A stretch of DNA of 64,000 nucleotides from Clitoria ternatea (lineage: Eukaryota; Streptophyta; Magnoliopsida; Fabales; Fabaceae): NCBI GenBank assembly GCA_037962975.1, contig CM075669.1, positions 89,820,001-89,884,000 of the forward strand, in the 5' to 3' direction. Position numbers and translations under genes: made by a program. Of the stretch, positions 1 through 11,339 are shown piece by piece (the stretch's first letter is position 1; each line of letters starts with the position of its first letter). The notes below the pieces were generated by a model. It was not told the origin of the DNA, searched no databases, and saw nothing but the letters and a program-made list of their open reading frames with translations.

Positions 1-84
1 AAAGGTGAACGCCAGAACTCTTTAATTTCCTTGTAAACACTTCTTATAATAGTATTTTCTAACTTAACATTTGTTAATGATGTT

Positions 85-1394
85 GAAGATTCTTACGCTC
101 TTTAAAAGATAAAGTGTCGAACAAAGCCTGCATTGAAGCATCAATTTGTGAGGCATACTTAGTCAAAGAAATGACAACCTTTGCTTCTTTATATTTTCCG
201 ACGAAGATAGAAACTAGAATGAGTAGAATTCCCTGCAATCTTGGGGTAGCCACCCGCACAGGGTTTGATGAACAAATATCGATTTTTAACTATCCTGGTC
301 ATCCGGGGGGCAAGCTCACAAAATGTTACATTGATGAGAAAGATCGAAAGGCGGCTCACTCGTACATTCTTCTAAATTGCCCAGAAGTGGAACCCTTTCT
401 TGAATAAGTCATAAAAGTTATATGTTACATTCTAAACGTAGCTTTTATAGTGTCTAAATTTGTTTCCTTTGAATAGCTTATATACAGATATGCTAAAACT
501 TAAGCAAAATGATTTAAATGATGACCAAATTCATAGTGAGGTGTCATCCAAGTTCGTTGGTTGGTTTGCACAACACGTAAGACCCATATACTGAGTGTTT
601 TTTATCTTTTCTTCTAACTCCCGGTATCTAACGATGACCTATTTTTTATGTTGTACATAGATATAAGACCCTAACAACCATATTGAAGATTCTTTACTCC
701 AAGCCCTTTCTTGGGGGCCGGTGAAAACTGTTAAAAAATGGCCTATTTACTACGTAAATGGCTACAAGTTTAATATTCTTCAATGGAGTGAAGGGATGCG
801 AACCCATAATTACGGGGTTTGTGTTAGAGGCACCGCCGGACAGTTGCAAGAAGACTTTTATGGAGTGCTGACGGAGATTGTTGAAGTTTCGTTCTCTGGA
901 CGACTAAGAAGAGATATTGTTCTATTCAAATGTGATTGGTTCGACAACACAATCGGTGTTGGAACAAAGGTTGACAACAACTACGGCTTAGTTGAGGTCA
1001 AGAAGAATGGTAGATATAAAGGGTTTGATCCCTTCATTTTTGCCCAACAAGCTGAGCAGTTTTATTACACCGACTTCCCGGGAGGACATCGGGACTGGTA
1101 TGCAGTAATCAAGGCCAAGACCCGAAGTCAGATCACTAACAATGTCTCCGAGGAGGTCGATGACGCTTATCAGCTTGCACCACACGAGCTCAACAATGCC
1201 AATTTGTTGTTCAACATTGATCCAGTCATAATGGATAAGACACTCGCCACTACGGGGGGTGAACACATTGACAAAGACCTTGTCTCTCGATCAAAACGGT
1301 CTAGGGCTGATTTGGATACTGATGAAGTTATTCAAACAGATAACCACAGTGACACTGAAACTGAGGGGAAATTTGAAACTGAAACAGACACAGA
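85..1394 (+). pseudogene. CACTA transposase, DUF4218/DUF4216 portion
   Basis: This is the C-terminal part of a TNP2-type transposase, which would bind and cut element ends in the nucleus. A first exon (about 85-405) ends with the hallmark ILLNCPEVEPFLE of DUF4218 proteins. A short exon (about 488-576) is followed by a GT donor. A third exon opens near 661 after an AG acceptor and carries DUF4216 signatures: YYVNGYKFNI, GVCVRG, DFYGVLTEIVEVSF, VLFKCDWFD and YYTDFP. This exon stays open to 1440, but a GTATGT donor at 1395 and an ACAG acceptor at 1473 suggest an intron. The N-terminal catalytic domain would lie before the window. Exon borders are read by eye and approximate; I found no clean joined frame into the following exon. 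Confidence 0.75.
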
Positions 1395-1559
1395 GTATGT
1401 AGTTGTTAAACATATATATATAAGTTTATATATATCCTGAGACTAACCTTTCTTTTCATGATTTTATCCACAGATGAAGGGACATCGACTGCCCTTCAGT
1501 AGGGGTGGTGGGTCCAGGACCCCGACATCCCGTCTGGGGACTCCCACCCCAAGGTAGGA

Positions 1560-1703
1560 GACCACTCCATCACCACCACAGCGGACCACTCCATCACTAC
1601 TACAGTAAACCACTTCATTACCACCACAGCGGACCACTCCATCACCACTACAGCAGACCACTCCATCACCACCACAGCTGACCACCCCATCACCCCCACA
1701 GCT
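1560..1703 (+). repeat. 24-bp minisatellite in transposase exon
   Basis: Six contiguous 24-bp units of the form GACCACTCCATCACCACCAC plus AGCG, with a seventh partial unit. Because 24 is a multiple of three, the array encodes an 8-residue repeat (DHSITTTA-like) without breaking the frame. It lies in the exon-like stretch 1474-1817, which ends at a GTAAGT donor. A stop codon just upstream (near 1500) shows that the exon is no longer open. Confidence 0.9.
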
Positions 1704-2080
1704 GACCACCCCAGAGCAAACTCCTGGAGTTGGTGGCTTGGAGGACCATGGCCATTAGGCCACCCCACCTCCGGCATCCCCTCTGCCCATGTTGGTACCC
1801 GTGCCGGCCGAAGACAAGTAAGTGACTAAAACTCAAATACTTTTATGTTATTTGTATGGTACTTTATATTAAACTTTAGTGGAAAGACTTGTTGGTTTAT
1901 TGTATGTTACTTTAATTAGTACTTGTATAGATTGAATTGTACTGGGAACTCTTCTGTTTGTAACAGGGTAACTATTTAAACTTGGAAATGTTACATTTAC
2001 AGGGTAGACTCTGTCAAAATTTTAGGAGTCTCCCTAGATTGTCTGTTGTTATACTCCTGATATAATTACTGTCATTACAG

Positions 2081-3267
2081 CTTTGTTGATAGTAGTCGCA
2101 CTACCAAAGCGATTACTAAGGTTTTAAAGGCCCAGTGGGATGGTCCATATATATCTTGGACAGATACTGGGAAGGTTGTCCAAGATAGGTGGTTTGACAC
2201 CTTCTCGGTAAGTTACCACATCAATTTGTTGTGATTTGATTTGTAAAATATACCTCTTATTAATTTTGATTTCTCGTTTCATTTTACAGCGTGATTACCA
2301 GTGGGCAGAGGGTATGATTGATGAGATTAGGAAGGTCTTTGCCACAAAGACCTCCAAAATCATCAAGAGTACCCTTTGAAAGGTGAGGGACAAGGGTGAG
2401 CGCCCTCGTAGGATCCCGGAGGACCATTGGGACGGGATGGTCCAGAAGTGGGGGGCTGTCCCATTCCAGCAGGTGAGTGCTCGGAACAGGGCAAACAGAG
2501 CCGCCGATGCTGCAGCCTCAGTTTACACTGGGGGTAGCATTTCAACCCTCGAGCACAAGAAAAGATTTATAAGTATATTTATGTTAAACATTTCTATTAT
2601 GATTCGTCTGACATGTTTACAAATAATAATCTAAATGTTTTTTGTCCACCACAGGAGCTGAGGGAGCACCGGGAGCCTTCTTTGTTTGAGGTCATGCAAA
2701 TGACCAAGAAGAACAAAGCCGGTGCATGGGTAAACTAGAAGACTATAGATCTAGCGGTATTTACTTTTAACTCACACATGCTTATAATTTACAAATCAAC
2801 TTACTAATCCTATCAGTGTTTTTTAATTTACAGGAGGCGTATCAGGCCAGGAGGCGGACCTGGTGGCTTTGACTCCTGAAGGGGAGGTTCGTCCCACCCT
2901 GTCTTGTTCCGACGACAACGCCATCTATATGGAGGCTGTTGGCGGTGTGAACAAGAAAGGGAGGGTCTTTGGATTGGGTGGTGTCGGCACGCAGCTAGCG
3001 AAAAAGGGGAAGATCCCTTCCTCTTCCTCTTCGTCTGGTCTTCCGACTGAGGTTGTTCAGGTAATTCAAAACCTGAACGACGAGCTACAGGAGGAGCAAC
3101 ATCAGAGGCAGCTTTTACAGGAGCGGGCTGAGGCGGACAGACGTCGGGCCGAGGCGGACAGATGTCGGTCGAGGCGGATAGACGTCAGGCCGAGGCGGAC
3201 CGACAGCGGGCCGAGGAGCAGCACGCTGAGACAGTTGATGGCGAGACTACCTCCCCCCACTTCCTAG
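2081..3267 (+). pseudogene. CACTA second ORF, Ptta/En/Spm-type transposase
   Basis: Several exons match the plant transposase (Ptta/En/Spm) pattern. Exon 2081-2207 reads KAQWDGPYISW then DRWFDTFS and has clean ACAG/GTAAGT borders. Exon 2290 to about 2560 reads RDYQWAEGM, then RPRRIPEDHWDGMVQKW, SARNRANRA and TGGSISTLEHKKR. Exon 2655-2756 reads REHREPSLFEVMQMTKKNKAG. The last exon, 2834-3267, ends in a Glu/Arg-rich coiled-coil tail. An in-frame TGA near 2377, a TAG near 2735, a shift near 2850 and a one-base loss near 3170 show decay. Such proteins probably bind subterminal repeats, here the array at 3653-4147. The domain call is confident; exon edges are approximate. Confidence 0.75.
3130..3212 (+). 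repeat. 21-bp tandem repeat in coiled-coil tail
   Basis: Four adjacent units starting GAGGCGGACAGACGTCGGGC (3130-3150, 3151-3170, 3171-3191, 3192-3212). The second is only 20 bp long, so it moves the reading frame. Upstream copies encode RAEADRR, and the same peptide resumes in another frame after the short copy. Confidence 0.9.
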
Positions 3268-3652
3268 GCGCCCCCACCACCACCACAGGATCCTCCACCC
3301 CCATGATTGTATTTTTATTATGTATACTCATTGTATATTTCATTTATAGTTTTTATATTATATTCCATTCAGTATTTATTTTGTCATTCTTCATTTATTA
3401 TGTCAATATTTATTGGTAATTAAATTCAAAGAAAAACGCCTTATTGTGATTATCATTAATAATTCAACCTATTTGATATGTAAATTTAATCCATTATTTT
3501 GTTTTTAATAATAATTAAATATTTTAAAAAAATTATTCAAATTTAATTATAAAATTTTATCACCCAATACAAAATATTAATGAACATTTTTAAAGTTAAA
3601 TTAACAAAACCTATATATATTTAAACAATTTAAAAAAAATAAAAAATCCCAT
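3268..3652 (+). other. AT-rich 3' region of the CACTA element
   Basis: No coding potential. Strongly AT-rich with homopolymer A/T runs, between the last exon and the subterminal array. It probably holds the 3' UTR and polyadenylation region, but I cannot point to a unique signal. Confidence 0.6.
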
Positions 3653-4147
3653 TAGCGACGGACACAGGTGGTCGCTATATAAAGACTAATAGCGATGGAG
3701 AGTAGTAGTCGCTGTATGGCTAGCCATAGCGACGGATACCGTGGTCGCTATAAGGCTACTACTAGCGACGGATATAATTGGTCGCTGTATGCCTACTATA
3801 GCGACGGTCGTAGCTAGTCGCTGTTTGGCTACACATAGCGACGGATAAAGGTGGTCGCTACATAATACTTATAGCGACGGGGTAAGGGCGTCGCTATATG
3901 TCTACTAGTAGCGACGGGGTACTGGTCGTCGCTGAACATGGTCGGTTAGTGACGGCTGAGATCAGTGAAGCAGAGACCATCTTAGCGACGGTGTTACGCC
4001 GTCGGTAATTTAGCGACGGTGTCTCTGTGGTCGCTGATCTATCTTCGACAAAGGTTTTAGCGACGGTTGTTTCGCCGTCTGAAATACCGTCGCTAGTCCT
4101 ATTAGCGACGGTTTTTGCATTGATTAGCGACCAATTCTTTCTGTCGC
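3653..4147 (+). repeat. Subterminal TAGCGACGG hairpin array of CACTA element
   Basis: About a dozen copies of TAGCGACGG or close variants, spaced 36-38 bp apart in the first half (3653, 3690, 3727 and onward). Most are followed after about 13 bp by GTCGCTA, so each unit can form a small stem. This is the layout of CACTA subterminal repeats, which are transposase binding sites in En/Spm. Binding by the protein encoded upstream is inferred. Confidence 0.85.
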
Positions 4148-4152
4148 TAACA

Positions 4153-4170
4153 GATGTTTTTTTAGTGGTG
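4153..4170 (+). other. CACTA 3' terminus with probable 3-bp target duplication
   Basis: The element ends GATGTTTTTTTAGTG at 4167, the complement of a CACTA terminus. The next three bases, GTG (4168-4170), would be the target duplication. The matching 5' copy lies outside the window, so the duplication is unconfirmed. Confidence 0.7.
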
Positions 4171-4249
4171 TTATTCACTCATCAAACACATTGTAAGTCA
4201 AAAAATTATCAATATCAATCAATATTAAACACAATTGGAAATGTTTCAT

Positions 4250-5847
4250 ATGCCTAATTCTCTCCTTATATTGATGAATTGGTCTTTTGCAAGAGGTTTA
4301 GTGAATATATCAACTAATTCTAGAAGTTTCAACATGTTCAAGCACACAATCACCCTTTAGCACATGATCTCTAATAAAATGGTGTCTTATCTCTATATGT
4401 TTGGTCCTTGAGTGCATGACAGGATTCTTTGAAATATTAATGGCACTAGTATTATCACATTTAAGAGGCACATGGTCTAATATAACACCAAAGTCAAGAA
4501 GTTGTTACCCTATCCAAAGGATTTGAGCACAACAACTTCCAGCTGTAATATATTCTGCCTCAGTTGTTGATAATGCAACACTTACTTGTTTCTTGTTATA
4601 CCAAGAAACAAGAGAGCTACCAAGCAAATGACATGTACCACTAGTGCTTTTCCTATCAAGTTTACAACCAGTAAAATTAGCATCAGAATATCCTATAAGA
4701 GTACATTTAACACCTTTAGGATACCAAAGACCTACATTTAGAGTTCCAACAAGATATTTCATTATACGTTTTACAGCACTTAGGTGAGATTCTTTTGGAC
4801 ATGCTTGATATCTTGCACACATACAAACTATAAACATTATATCTGGTCTACTTGCAGTGAGATAGAGTAAAGATCCAATCATACCTTGATATTTGGTAAT
4901 TTCTACATCTTTACCTTTCTCATCTTTATCCAAGTAGCATGATGTGCTCATAGGTGTAGCAATCTCGTTTGCCTTGTCCGTATTGAACTTCTTGAGTAAC
5001 TCTTTGCAATATTTGGATTGGCTAATGAATGTTCCTTCTCTAGTTTGCTTGATTTGCAGTCCAAGGAAGAATGTGAGTTCACCCATCATGGACATCTCAA
5101 ATTCATCCTGTATTATCTTAGCAAACTCTTTGCAAAGTGATTCATTAGTGGCACCAAATATGATATCATCCACATATACTTGTACCAATAGTATATCATT
5201 CTTTTTATGCTTTATGAATAATATTGTATCAACCTTTCCTCTTTCAAAGTTATTTTCTAGAAAAATTTGCTTAATCTTTCATACGAAGCTCTTGGAGTTT
5301 GTTTTAAACCATACAAAGTTTTTCTTAGTTTGAAAACATGATTTTGAAATTGATAGTTTTCAAAACCAGGAGGTTGATCAACATATACCTCTTCTTGAAT
5401 GTATCCATTGAAGAAGGCACTTTTAACATCCATTTGATACAACTTAAAGTCCTTACAACATGCAAAGGCCAATAATAACCTAATGGCTTCTAACCTAGCT
5501 ACGGGAGCATACATTTCTTCATAGTCAATTCCTTCTTCTTGATTGTATCCCTTAGCTAATAGCCTAGCTTTGTTTCTAGTTATTATTCCATTTTCATCAA
5601 GCTTATTTCTAAATAGCCATTTAATTCCTATTACTTGATGGTCATTGGGTTTTGGCACAAGTTCCTAAACTTCATTTCTTTCAAATTGATTTAATTCTTC
5701 ATTTATGGCCAACATCCAATGTTCATCAATAATAGCTTCATCAATGGTTCTAGGTTCAATTTGAGAAACAAATGCTAAGTGATTGTAAGTATTAAATGAG
5801 TGTCGAGTACTTACACCTTTAGTGATATCACCTATTATGTTGTCCAT
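4250..5847 (-). pseudogene. Copia reverse transcriptase and RNase H
   Basis: RVT_2-type reverse transcriptase that would copy element RNA into cDNA in cytoplasmic particles. Reading leftward: EPRTIDEAIIDEHW (fingers), NDHQVIGIKWLFRNK, LLAKGYNQEEGIDYEE, MDVKSAFFNGYI, the polymerase motif YVDDIIFG just below 5188, then RNase H pieces KSTSGTCHLLGSSLVSW, STTEAEYI and the tail KHIEIRHHFIRD near 4350. The YVDD catalytic pair is intact. Frame breaks lie near 5660, near 5220 and at 4504, so no full polyprotein is made. Coding similarity fades near 4250, just before the CACTA border. Confidence 0.85.
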
Positions 5848-5895
5848 GGGATGGTGTTTTGATGTGATCCATTCTTTTTGTTAGAGTTCCTCACT

Positions 5896-7155
5896 TTAGG
5901 TTGTATCTCCTTCTTGGTTATCTTCTTCTTTATCATCCAAGTTCAACTCTTGGAAGGCACCTACAATATCATAAACTTCCTTTCTTGGATGATTATAGCC
6001 ATTTTCATCAAATTTCACATGAATGGACTCTTCAATGGTATTTGTTTGTTTGTTAAAGATACGATAAGATTTACTAGATGATGAATATCTAAGAAAGATT
6101 GCCTTATCAGATTTTGCATCAAACATTCCTAGATTATCCTTTCCATTGTTAAGCACAAAGCATTTGCATCCAAATACATGAAAATAAGAAATATTTGGTT
6201 TTCTACCTTTGTAAAGCTCATAGGGGGTTTTCTTTTAAATGGGCCTAATTAAACATCGATTCATACCATGACAAGCGGTGTTTACCACATCGGCCCAAAA
6301 ATGTTTAGCAATATTGTTTTCATTTAACATGGTTCTAGCAAGCTCCACTAAAGATCTATTTTTCCTTTCAACCACTCTATTTTGTTGTGGAGTTCTAGGA
6401 GCTGAAAAATTATGTTCAATACCATGTTTTTCACAAAATTTTTCAAATGATTGATTTTCAAATTCTCCCCCATGATCGGTTCAAATGGATGCAATTTTTG
6501 AGTTTTGTTCATTTTGGATAACCTTGGCTAGTTTCTTGAATGCATGATATGCTTCATTTTTGTGAGCAAGAAACAATATCCATGTATATCTAGAGTAGTC
6601 ATCCACAATTACTAGACCATAATAATTGCCACCAAAGCTCTTGACCTTAGAGGGTCCAAACAAGTCCATGTACAAAAGTTGTAAAAGCCTTTGAGTGGAA
6701 ACAATGTTTTTGGCTTAAAAAGATGCCTTTACTTGTTTTCCCTTTTGACATGCATCACAAAATTTATTTTCAAATTTTAGCTTTGGCAGACCAATCACTA
6801 ATTCTTTAGAAACAAGTTTATTTAGATGGTCTATATGTATATGAGCTATTCTTCTATGCCATAGCCAAGATTCATCCTCTCTAGTCATAAAGCATTGTAC
6901 ATCATTTGAGGATAAACAATCAACATCAATCATGTAAATATTATCAACTCTTTGACCAATAAACTTTACCTCTTTATTTTGCTTATTTTCAATTATGCAA
7001 CCATTTGATTCAAATATTACTCTATATCCTTTGTCACATAATTGACTTATACTAAGCAAATTGTGTTTAAGTCCTTCTACATATAATACATTATTAATTA
7101 CCAATTTTTCCAATGCCAATGATTCTTCCTTTGGTATTATCCCCATAAGTGACAC
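5896..7155 (-). pseudogene. Copia GAG-pre-integrase and integrase
   Basis: Minus-strand integrase. It begins with a zinc-finger domain (LWHRRIAHIHIDHLN ... CDACQKGKQ, HHCC type) at 7155-6715, then the rve core: MDLFGPSKVKSFGG with YGLVIVDDYSRYTWILF, TDHGGEFEN, NRVVERKNRSL and VFGCKCFVLN. The last block ends near 5896. The DDE residues (MDLFGP, TDHGGEF, VVERKN) are all visible. An in-frame TGA near 6480, before TDHGGEF, and one near 6237 break the ORF; the first is readable as CGA to TGA. Confidence 0.82.
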
Positions 7156-7277
7156 TTCTTTTACTTTTGGGTGTGAATGATGTGAACTTGCTTATATCAC
7201 CCCTCATGTGCTTTGAACACCCACTGTCTAGATACCAATGGGTGTTGCTTTCTTTAAAACAGACCTACAAAACAAAA

Positions 7278-8935
7278 TTAGTTTAGAGAACTTGGTACCC
7301 ATTTTATGTTGGGTCCTTTTTGGTTAGCTTGTGGTAATGTTCCTTTGGGAACCCACACCTTTCTTACCATTTTTGCTCCAAATTTTCTAATATGGCAATT
7401 TGAAGCATTATGACCCTTAGCACCACAATGATTGCATTTGGTAAATGGTGATGATGATTTACTAGGAGGTATAAAGAAGTTTTTGTAGTTCTTTTGCTTC
7501 TTATGGCCATTGAAACCTAATCCCGTTTTATCAAACATACATCGTTGTTTTCCAAGTAGAACATTTAAATTATCTCTACCATATGTGAATTTTTCAATAG
7601 TTTTATTTAAGTCTAGGACTTTCTTTTCAAGTGTGCTACATTTTATAGCAAATTCATATGGTTTGATCTTAAAGCATGTTTGACCATTAGCTACTTTCTC
7701 TTTCAATTTTTCATTTTCTTTGCTAAGCTCCATGAGATACATTTCTAGAGTATCAATGGTTTTCCTAGATAGTTTGTACTTCTTTGAGATTTTAACAAAT
7801 TTGTCATACAATTCTTCAAAAGCGTCATATAATTCATCTTTGTCAAGTTCATGATGATTTACCTCATCTTCTTCTCCATGGTGGTTGGCCATTTAGCAAA
7901 GATTTGCTTCTTCACTTTCCGATTCATCCGAGCTACTCATATCATTTTTGTCCCATGCGATGTATGCTCTTTTTCTCCTTATTACTCTTTGTTTTTCTTT
8001 TTGAGGTTTGGACAATCTACGTTGAAGTGCCCTTCCTTGCCACATTCAAAACAATTTGGTGAGGAGGAATTTTCTTTAGAAATAGGTTTCTTACTTTGAG
8101 GTTTGAAACTTCTTTGGAATCATTTGTTCTTCATGAATTTTCCGAAACGCTTCATAAATAGTCCAAATACTTCTTCTTCATCAAGCTCACTATCAGATTC
8201 ATCTTTATTGATTTAAGTGGCCTTGAGAGCTAGCCCTTTTTTCTTGGAAGATTCTTCTTCCTCTTCCGCCATCTTTAAATCTTTCAACTCTTGTTCTTGC
8301 TCTTGTAACTTATCAAACAATGTAGCAAGGGACATATCATTTATATTTGGTGATTGTTTGATAGCGGTGACAAGAGGTTGCCACTCCCTAGTAAGGCTTT
8401 TCAAAACTTTATGAATGAGCTCCTTGTTAGTGTAAGATTTTCCAAGAGTAATGAGGTGATTAATAATCAAAGTAAATCTCTTTTGAAGATCTAAAATAGG
8501 TTCATTTGAGTTCATTCTGAAACTTTCATATTGGCTAGTTAAAGTGATAATCTTAGAATCTTTAACGTCACTAGTACCTTCATGTGTGATTTGGAGAGTG
8601 TCCCATATTTCTTTAGCGGTTTTACACGTTACAACTCTAAAGAACTCATCCGGACCCAAAGCAAGGGTGATGAGATTTTTAGCTTTGTAATTGTATTGGA
8701 CTTTCTTTTCCTCTTCACTACTCCAATCATCCATGAGTTTCTCTACTTGTTTACCATCAACAACATGCATAGGTATAAAGGGACCATTTTCAATTATATT
8801 CCAAATTTTCAAATCAATAGATTGTACAAAAATTTTCATCCTTTCTTTCCAAAAGGCATAACCTTCCCCATTAAAGGCGGGAGGTCGATTTGTAGCACCA
8901 CCCTCGGGAAACATATTATATGAGGTAGAGGCCAT
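7278..8935 (-). pseudogene. Copia gag (UBN2-type) with CCHC knuckle
   Basis: Structural gag that would package element RNA. The ATG at 8935 gives MASTSYNMFPEGG, then NRPPAFNGEGYAFWKERMKI, typical of UBN2/DUF4219 gag proteins. The first frame is open for 240 residues to 8213, ending in a Glu-rich stretch. A CCHC knuckle CFECGKEGHFNVDCP lies at about 8053-8010. After another frame change, ORF 7892-7278 encodes an acidic coiled-coil segment and a second CCHC-like motif CNHCGAKGHNASNCH. Stops at 8213 and near 7893 separate the pieces. Gag lies directly downstream of the primer-binding site, as expected. Confidence 0.82.
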
Positions 8936-8972
8936 CTTTAATCTCTTGAAGCTGTTAAGCTTGAACTACCAA

Positions 8973-8991
8973 GAGTCAAGCTCTAATACCA
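8973..8991 (-). other. SIRE element primer-binding site
   Basis: The minus strand reads TGGTATTAGAGCTTGACTC, matching plant initiator tRNA-Met primer-binding sites (usual TGGTATCAGAGC) with one change. It is two bases from the LTR edge at 8994 and sets the minus orientation of the element. Confidence 0.85.
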
Positions 8992-9761
8992 CTTGTTATT
9001 CAAGTGGCCTCAATACTCAAGAGGGGGGTGAATTGAGTTTTAAAACTTTTTCTTTGGAAAGCCTTTGAAATTGATTCCTTTTTCAATTAAGATGTTTATA
9101 TGCAAGAGACAGCAAATATAGTGCAGGAAACAATGTAAAACAATATGTAGAAATCACTTAGACAATATATCAAACACTTGGTGTGCAGAATTCTAACACA
9201 AGTTATTTAAGCAAGTTTAAGATAAGCTATCACAATCAACATTAATAACCCAGCCAGATACAGAATGTTAATGCAAGAGAGTAAGGAAAAGAAGCTTGCA
9301 AACCGATTTAACGAGTTCCACCAACCCGGTGTACGTCTCGCCTTCAAGCAAACCACTTAAAGGATTTCCACTATTGAAGTTTAGAGATACAAGCTATGAG
9401 CAATTGCAGCTTCCTAGTGTCCCACACTCAAGAACTCAATCCTCACTAGCACAAGGGCAACCCACCCAATCTCTCAAACTCTCAATACCCAAAGGTTGAA
9501 CCCCAACCTTTGTGACCACTCAACCTAGAGTGAAACTTGGTGTTTGGTATTTGTGTTTACAAGCAATTAATTATCTTAATAGAGTGGATAAGCAAATGAA
9601 AAAGCTCTCACAATGATAAATCTCAACGACAAAAGAAGATATACAAATACAAGCTCAGAGTTTCAGAAATTGAAACTATACAAGAAATAGAACTCACAAG
9701 ACTCAAGAATTGATTTCTCTTTGATGGTATTGGATTCACTTAGTAGCTTGAATGAGTGTTC

Positions 9762-9769
9762 CATTTATA
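9762..9769 (-). promoter_or_regulatory. Candidate TATA box of the SIRE LTR
   Basis: The minus strand reads TATAAATG within the LTR. It lies downstream (on that strand) of the motif cluster and upstream of gag, as expected for the LTR promoter. Confidence 0.5.
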
Positions 9770-9889
9770 GGCCTTGGAGAGGAGCCCTAAAGTCTTCATA
9801 GTCGTTGCACAGCATGGGCATTCGAATGATAATGGAGGAATGAGCTGGTTTTGTATTTAAAAACACTTTCCCCAAATTCTGGCACTAGT

Positions 9890-10365
9890 GTAATCGATTA
9901 CGCCTCAAGCTGTAATCGATTATGCTTTGTTTTCTTCAGTGTAACAGGCCTTGTAATCGATTACGATTTTCCATGTAATCGATTAGCTTGGAGATAGAGC
10001 TTGGGTAATCGATTGTACATACCTTGTAATCGATTGTAAATGATACCTGATGCATTTAATTCTGACACGCAGCATGGTAATCAATTGTGATATAGGTACA
10101 ATCGATTATTAAATAAACAGAGACCTACTAATCGATTGTGACTTGGCTTGTAATCGATTAGTAATAACATAGAACCTTGGTAATCGATTGATGTATCCTT
10201 ATAGTCGATTAGGAGTTATACCTGATGCTTTCTATTCAGTTTCTTAGTTTGGTAATCGATTAGCTAGCTTGGTGTAATCGATTATATAACAAACAGAACC
10301 TTGGTAATCGATTAGTATTAATGTGGTAATCAATTATATGATAAACAGAAGCTATGTTATCGATT
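9890..10365. repeat. Cluster of TAATCGATTA palindromes in SIRE LTR
   Basis: About 16-17 copies of TAATCGATTA or one-base variants within 480 bp (for example 9891, 9913, 9954, 9976, 10006, 10027), at irregular 20-60 bp spacing. One more copy lies at 22442, beyond the nested element. The perfect form is a 10-bp palindrome of two TAAT half-sites. On the element's own strand the cluster lies immediately upstream of the TATA box. Confidence 0.9.
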
Positions 10366-11339
10366 AAATATGTAACACCCCGGTTTTTCGGACTCAGATC
10401 CCGATGTAATCAAGATAATAATAAAAAAAACGGGTAAATTTTTCATGTTTGAAGTATTTCTAAACACCTCAACGATTACATCAAGACCTGAACCACAGAA
10501 AATCGAAGCGTACAATTTAATAAAATATAACTGGATCGATAACTAAATTGCCCATAACAGTATACAAAAATAGTAGAGTTTATAGCAGAAGAGAAATGTG
10601 TATACCGGGCAAGCCCCTAGTCCCATATATGACCATATGAGAAAAGGCTCGGCAAAGCATGCAAATACCCGACATAGACCTAATAGAACAAAGCCCGTCT
10701 AATTCACTCACGACATACACATACATTGCCTGAGACACAATTATATATATACATATACATCCGGGGATCTTCGCCCAACTATCACAATCATCAATGTACA
10801 TCATTCAATTTTAATCCTTCTAGTACATATTAAATCATCTCTTACATACTATATATATATATTCACCATTCCTAAATATGAAGGATTATTTTATACATGA
10901 CTAAATTCACTAAATCATCTATATCATCGTAAACAATTTATTCATTACATAAGAACTCATAAATGATACCGGCCAAGGCACTTCCATTACCACTATTTAC
11001 CTTCACCAAAACTTTAATTCAAAGTCTCATCTCAGCCCATGATAACCCTGCATCACAATGCAAAAAAGGAGACCACATGGAAGAGTGAGTTATACATTCA
11101 AAATGACGAATATAAATATATTGTGATTATGTGTACATGCATACAATCATCATGTGTGCTTTGCTATAAAATTATTAATTCATCATTCAATCATCATCAT
11201 ATTGATATAATAGGTATACAACCCTCATGAAACACATTTCACAACATAAGCAAGCACAAGCACATACACAATCATATTGCCACTTATCAACAAGGGCATT
11301 CACAATCATTATCATTATCTTATTAAATCTTTATTCTAT

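Larger units (their letters stand above)
1..4167 (+). mobile_element. CACTA (En/Spm) DNA transposon, 3' part
   Basis: The plus strand carries, in order, pieces matching the family knowledge of CACTA transposases: a DUF4218-like tail, a DUF4216-like block, then a Ptta/En/Spm plant transposase block (PF03004 type). These are followed by an AT-rich stretch, an array of TAGCGACGG motifs, and a terminus whose complement reads CACTAAAAAAACATC, the canonical CACTA end. The 5' half lies outside the window. Stops and frameshifts in several exons show that the transposase is dead, although the terminal sequences could still be recognised in trans. The element ends directly against copia pol sequence, which suggests that it inserted into that element. 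Confidence 0.88.
8994..10370 (-). repeat. SIRE 5' LTR, R/U5-proximal part
   Basis: Starts TGTTATTC in plus orientation next to the primer-binding site and is broken at 10370 by the LARD (duplicated site AAATA at 10366-10370). The rest lies at 22429-22620. Subtracting the nested element, the LTR is about 1.56 kb. It holds a TATA box (9769-9762) and a large cluster of TAATCGATTA motifs. There is no coding sequence. Confidence 0.82.

Noticed and set aside
1464..1777. Two minus-strand ORFs of 81 and 93 codons with Val/Gly/Trp repeats
   Set aside because: They are antisense readings of the 24-bp minisatellite in the CACTA exon.
9890..10365. TAATCGATTA repeats as a CRISPR array or satellite
   Set aside because: Repeats are 10 bp, irregularly spaced and inside an LTR; spacing sequences are ordinary LTR DNA.
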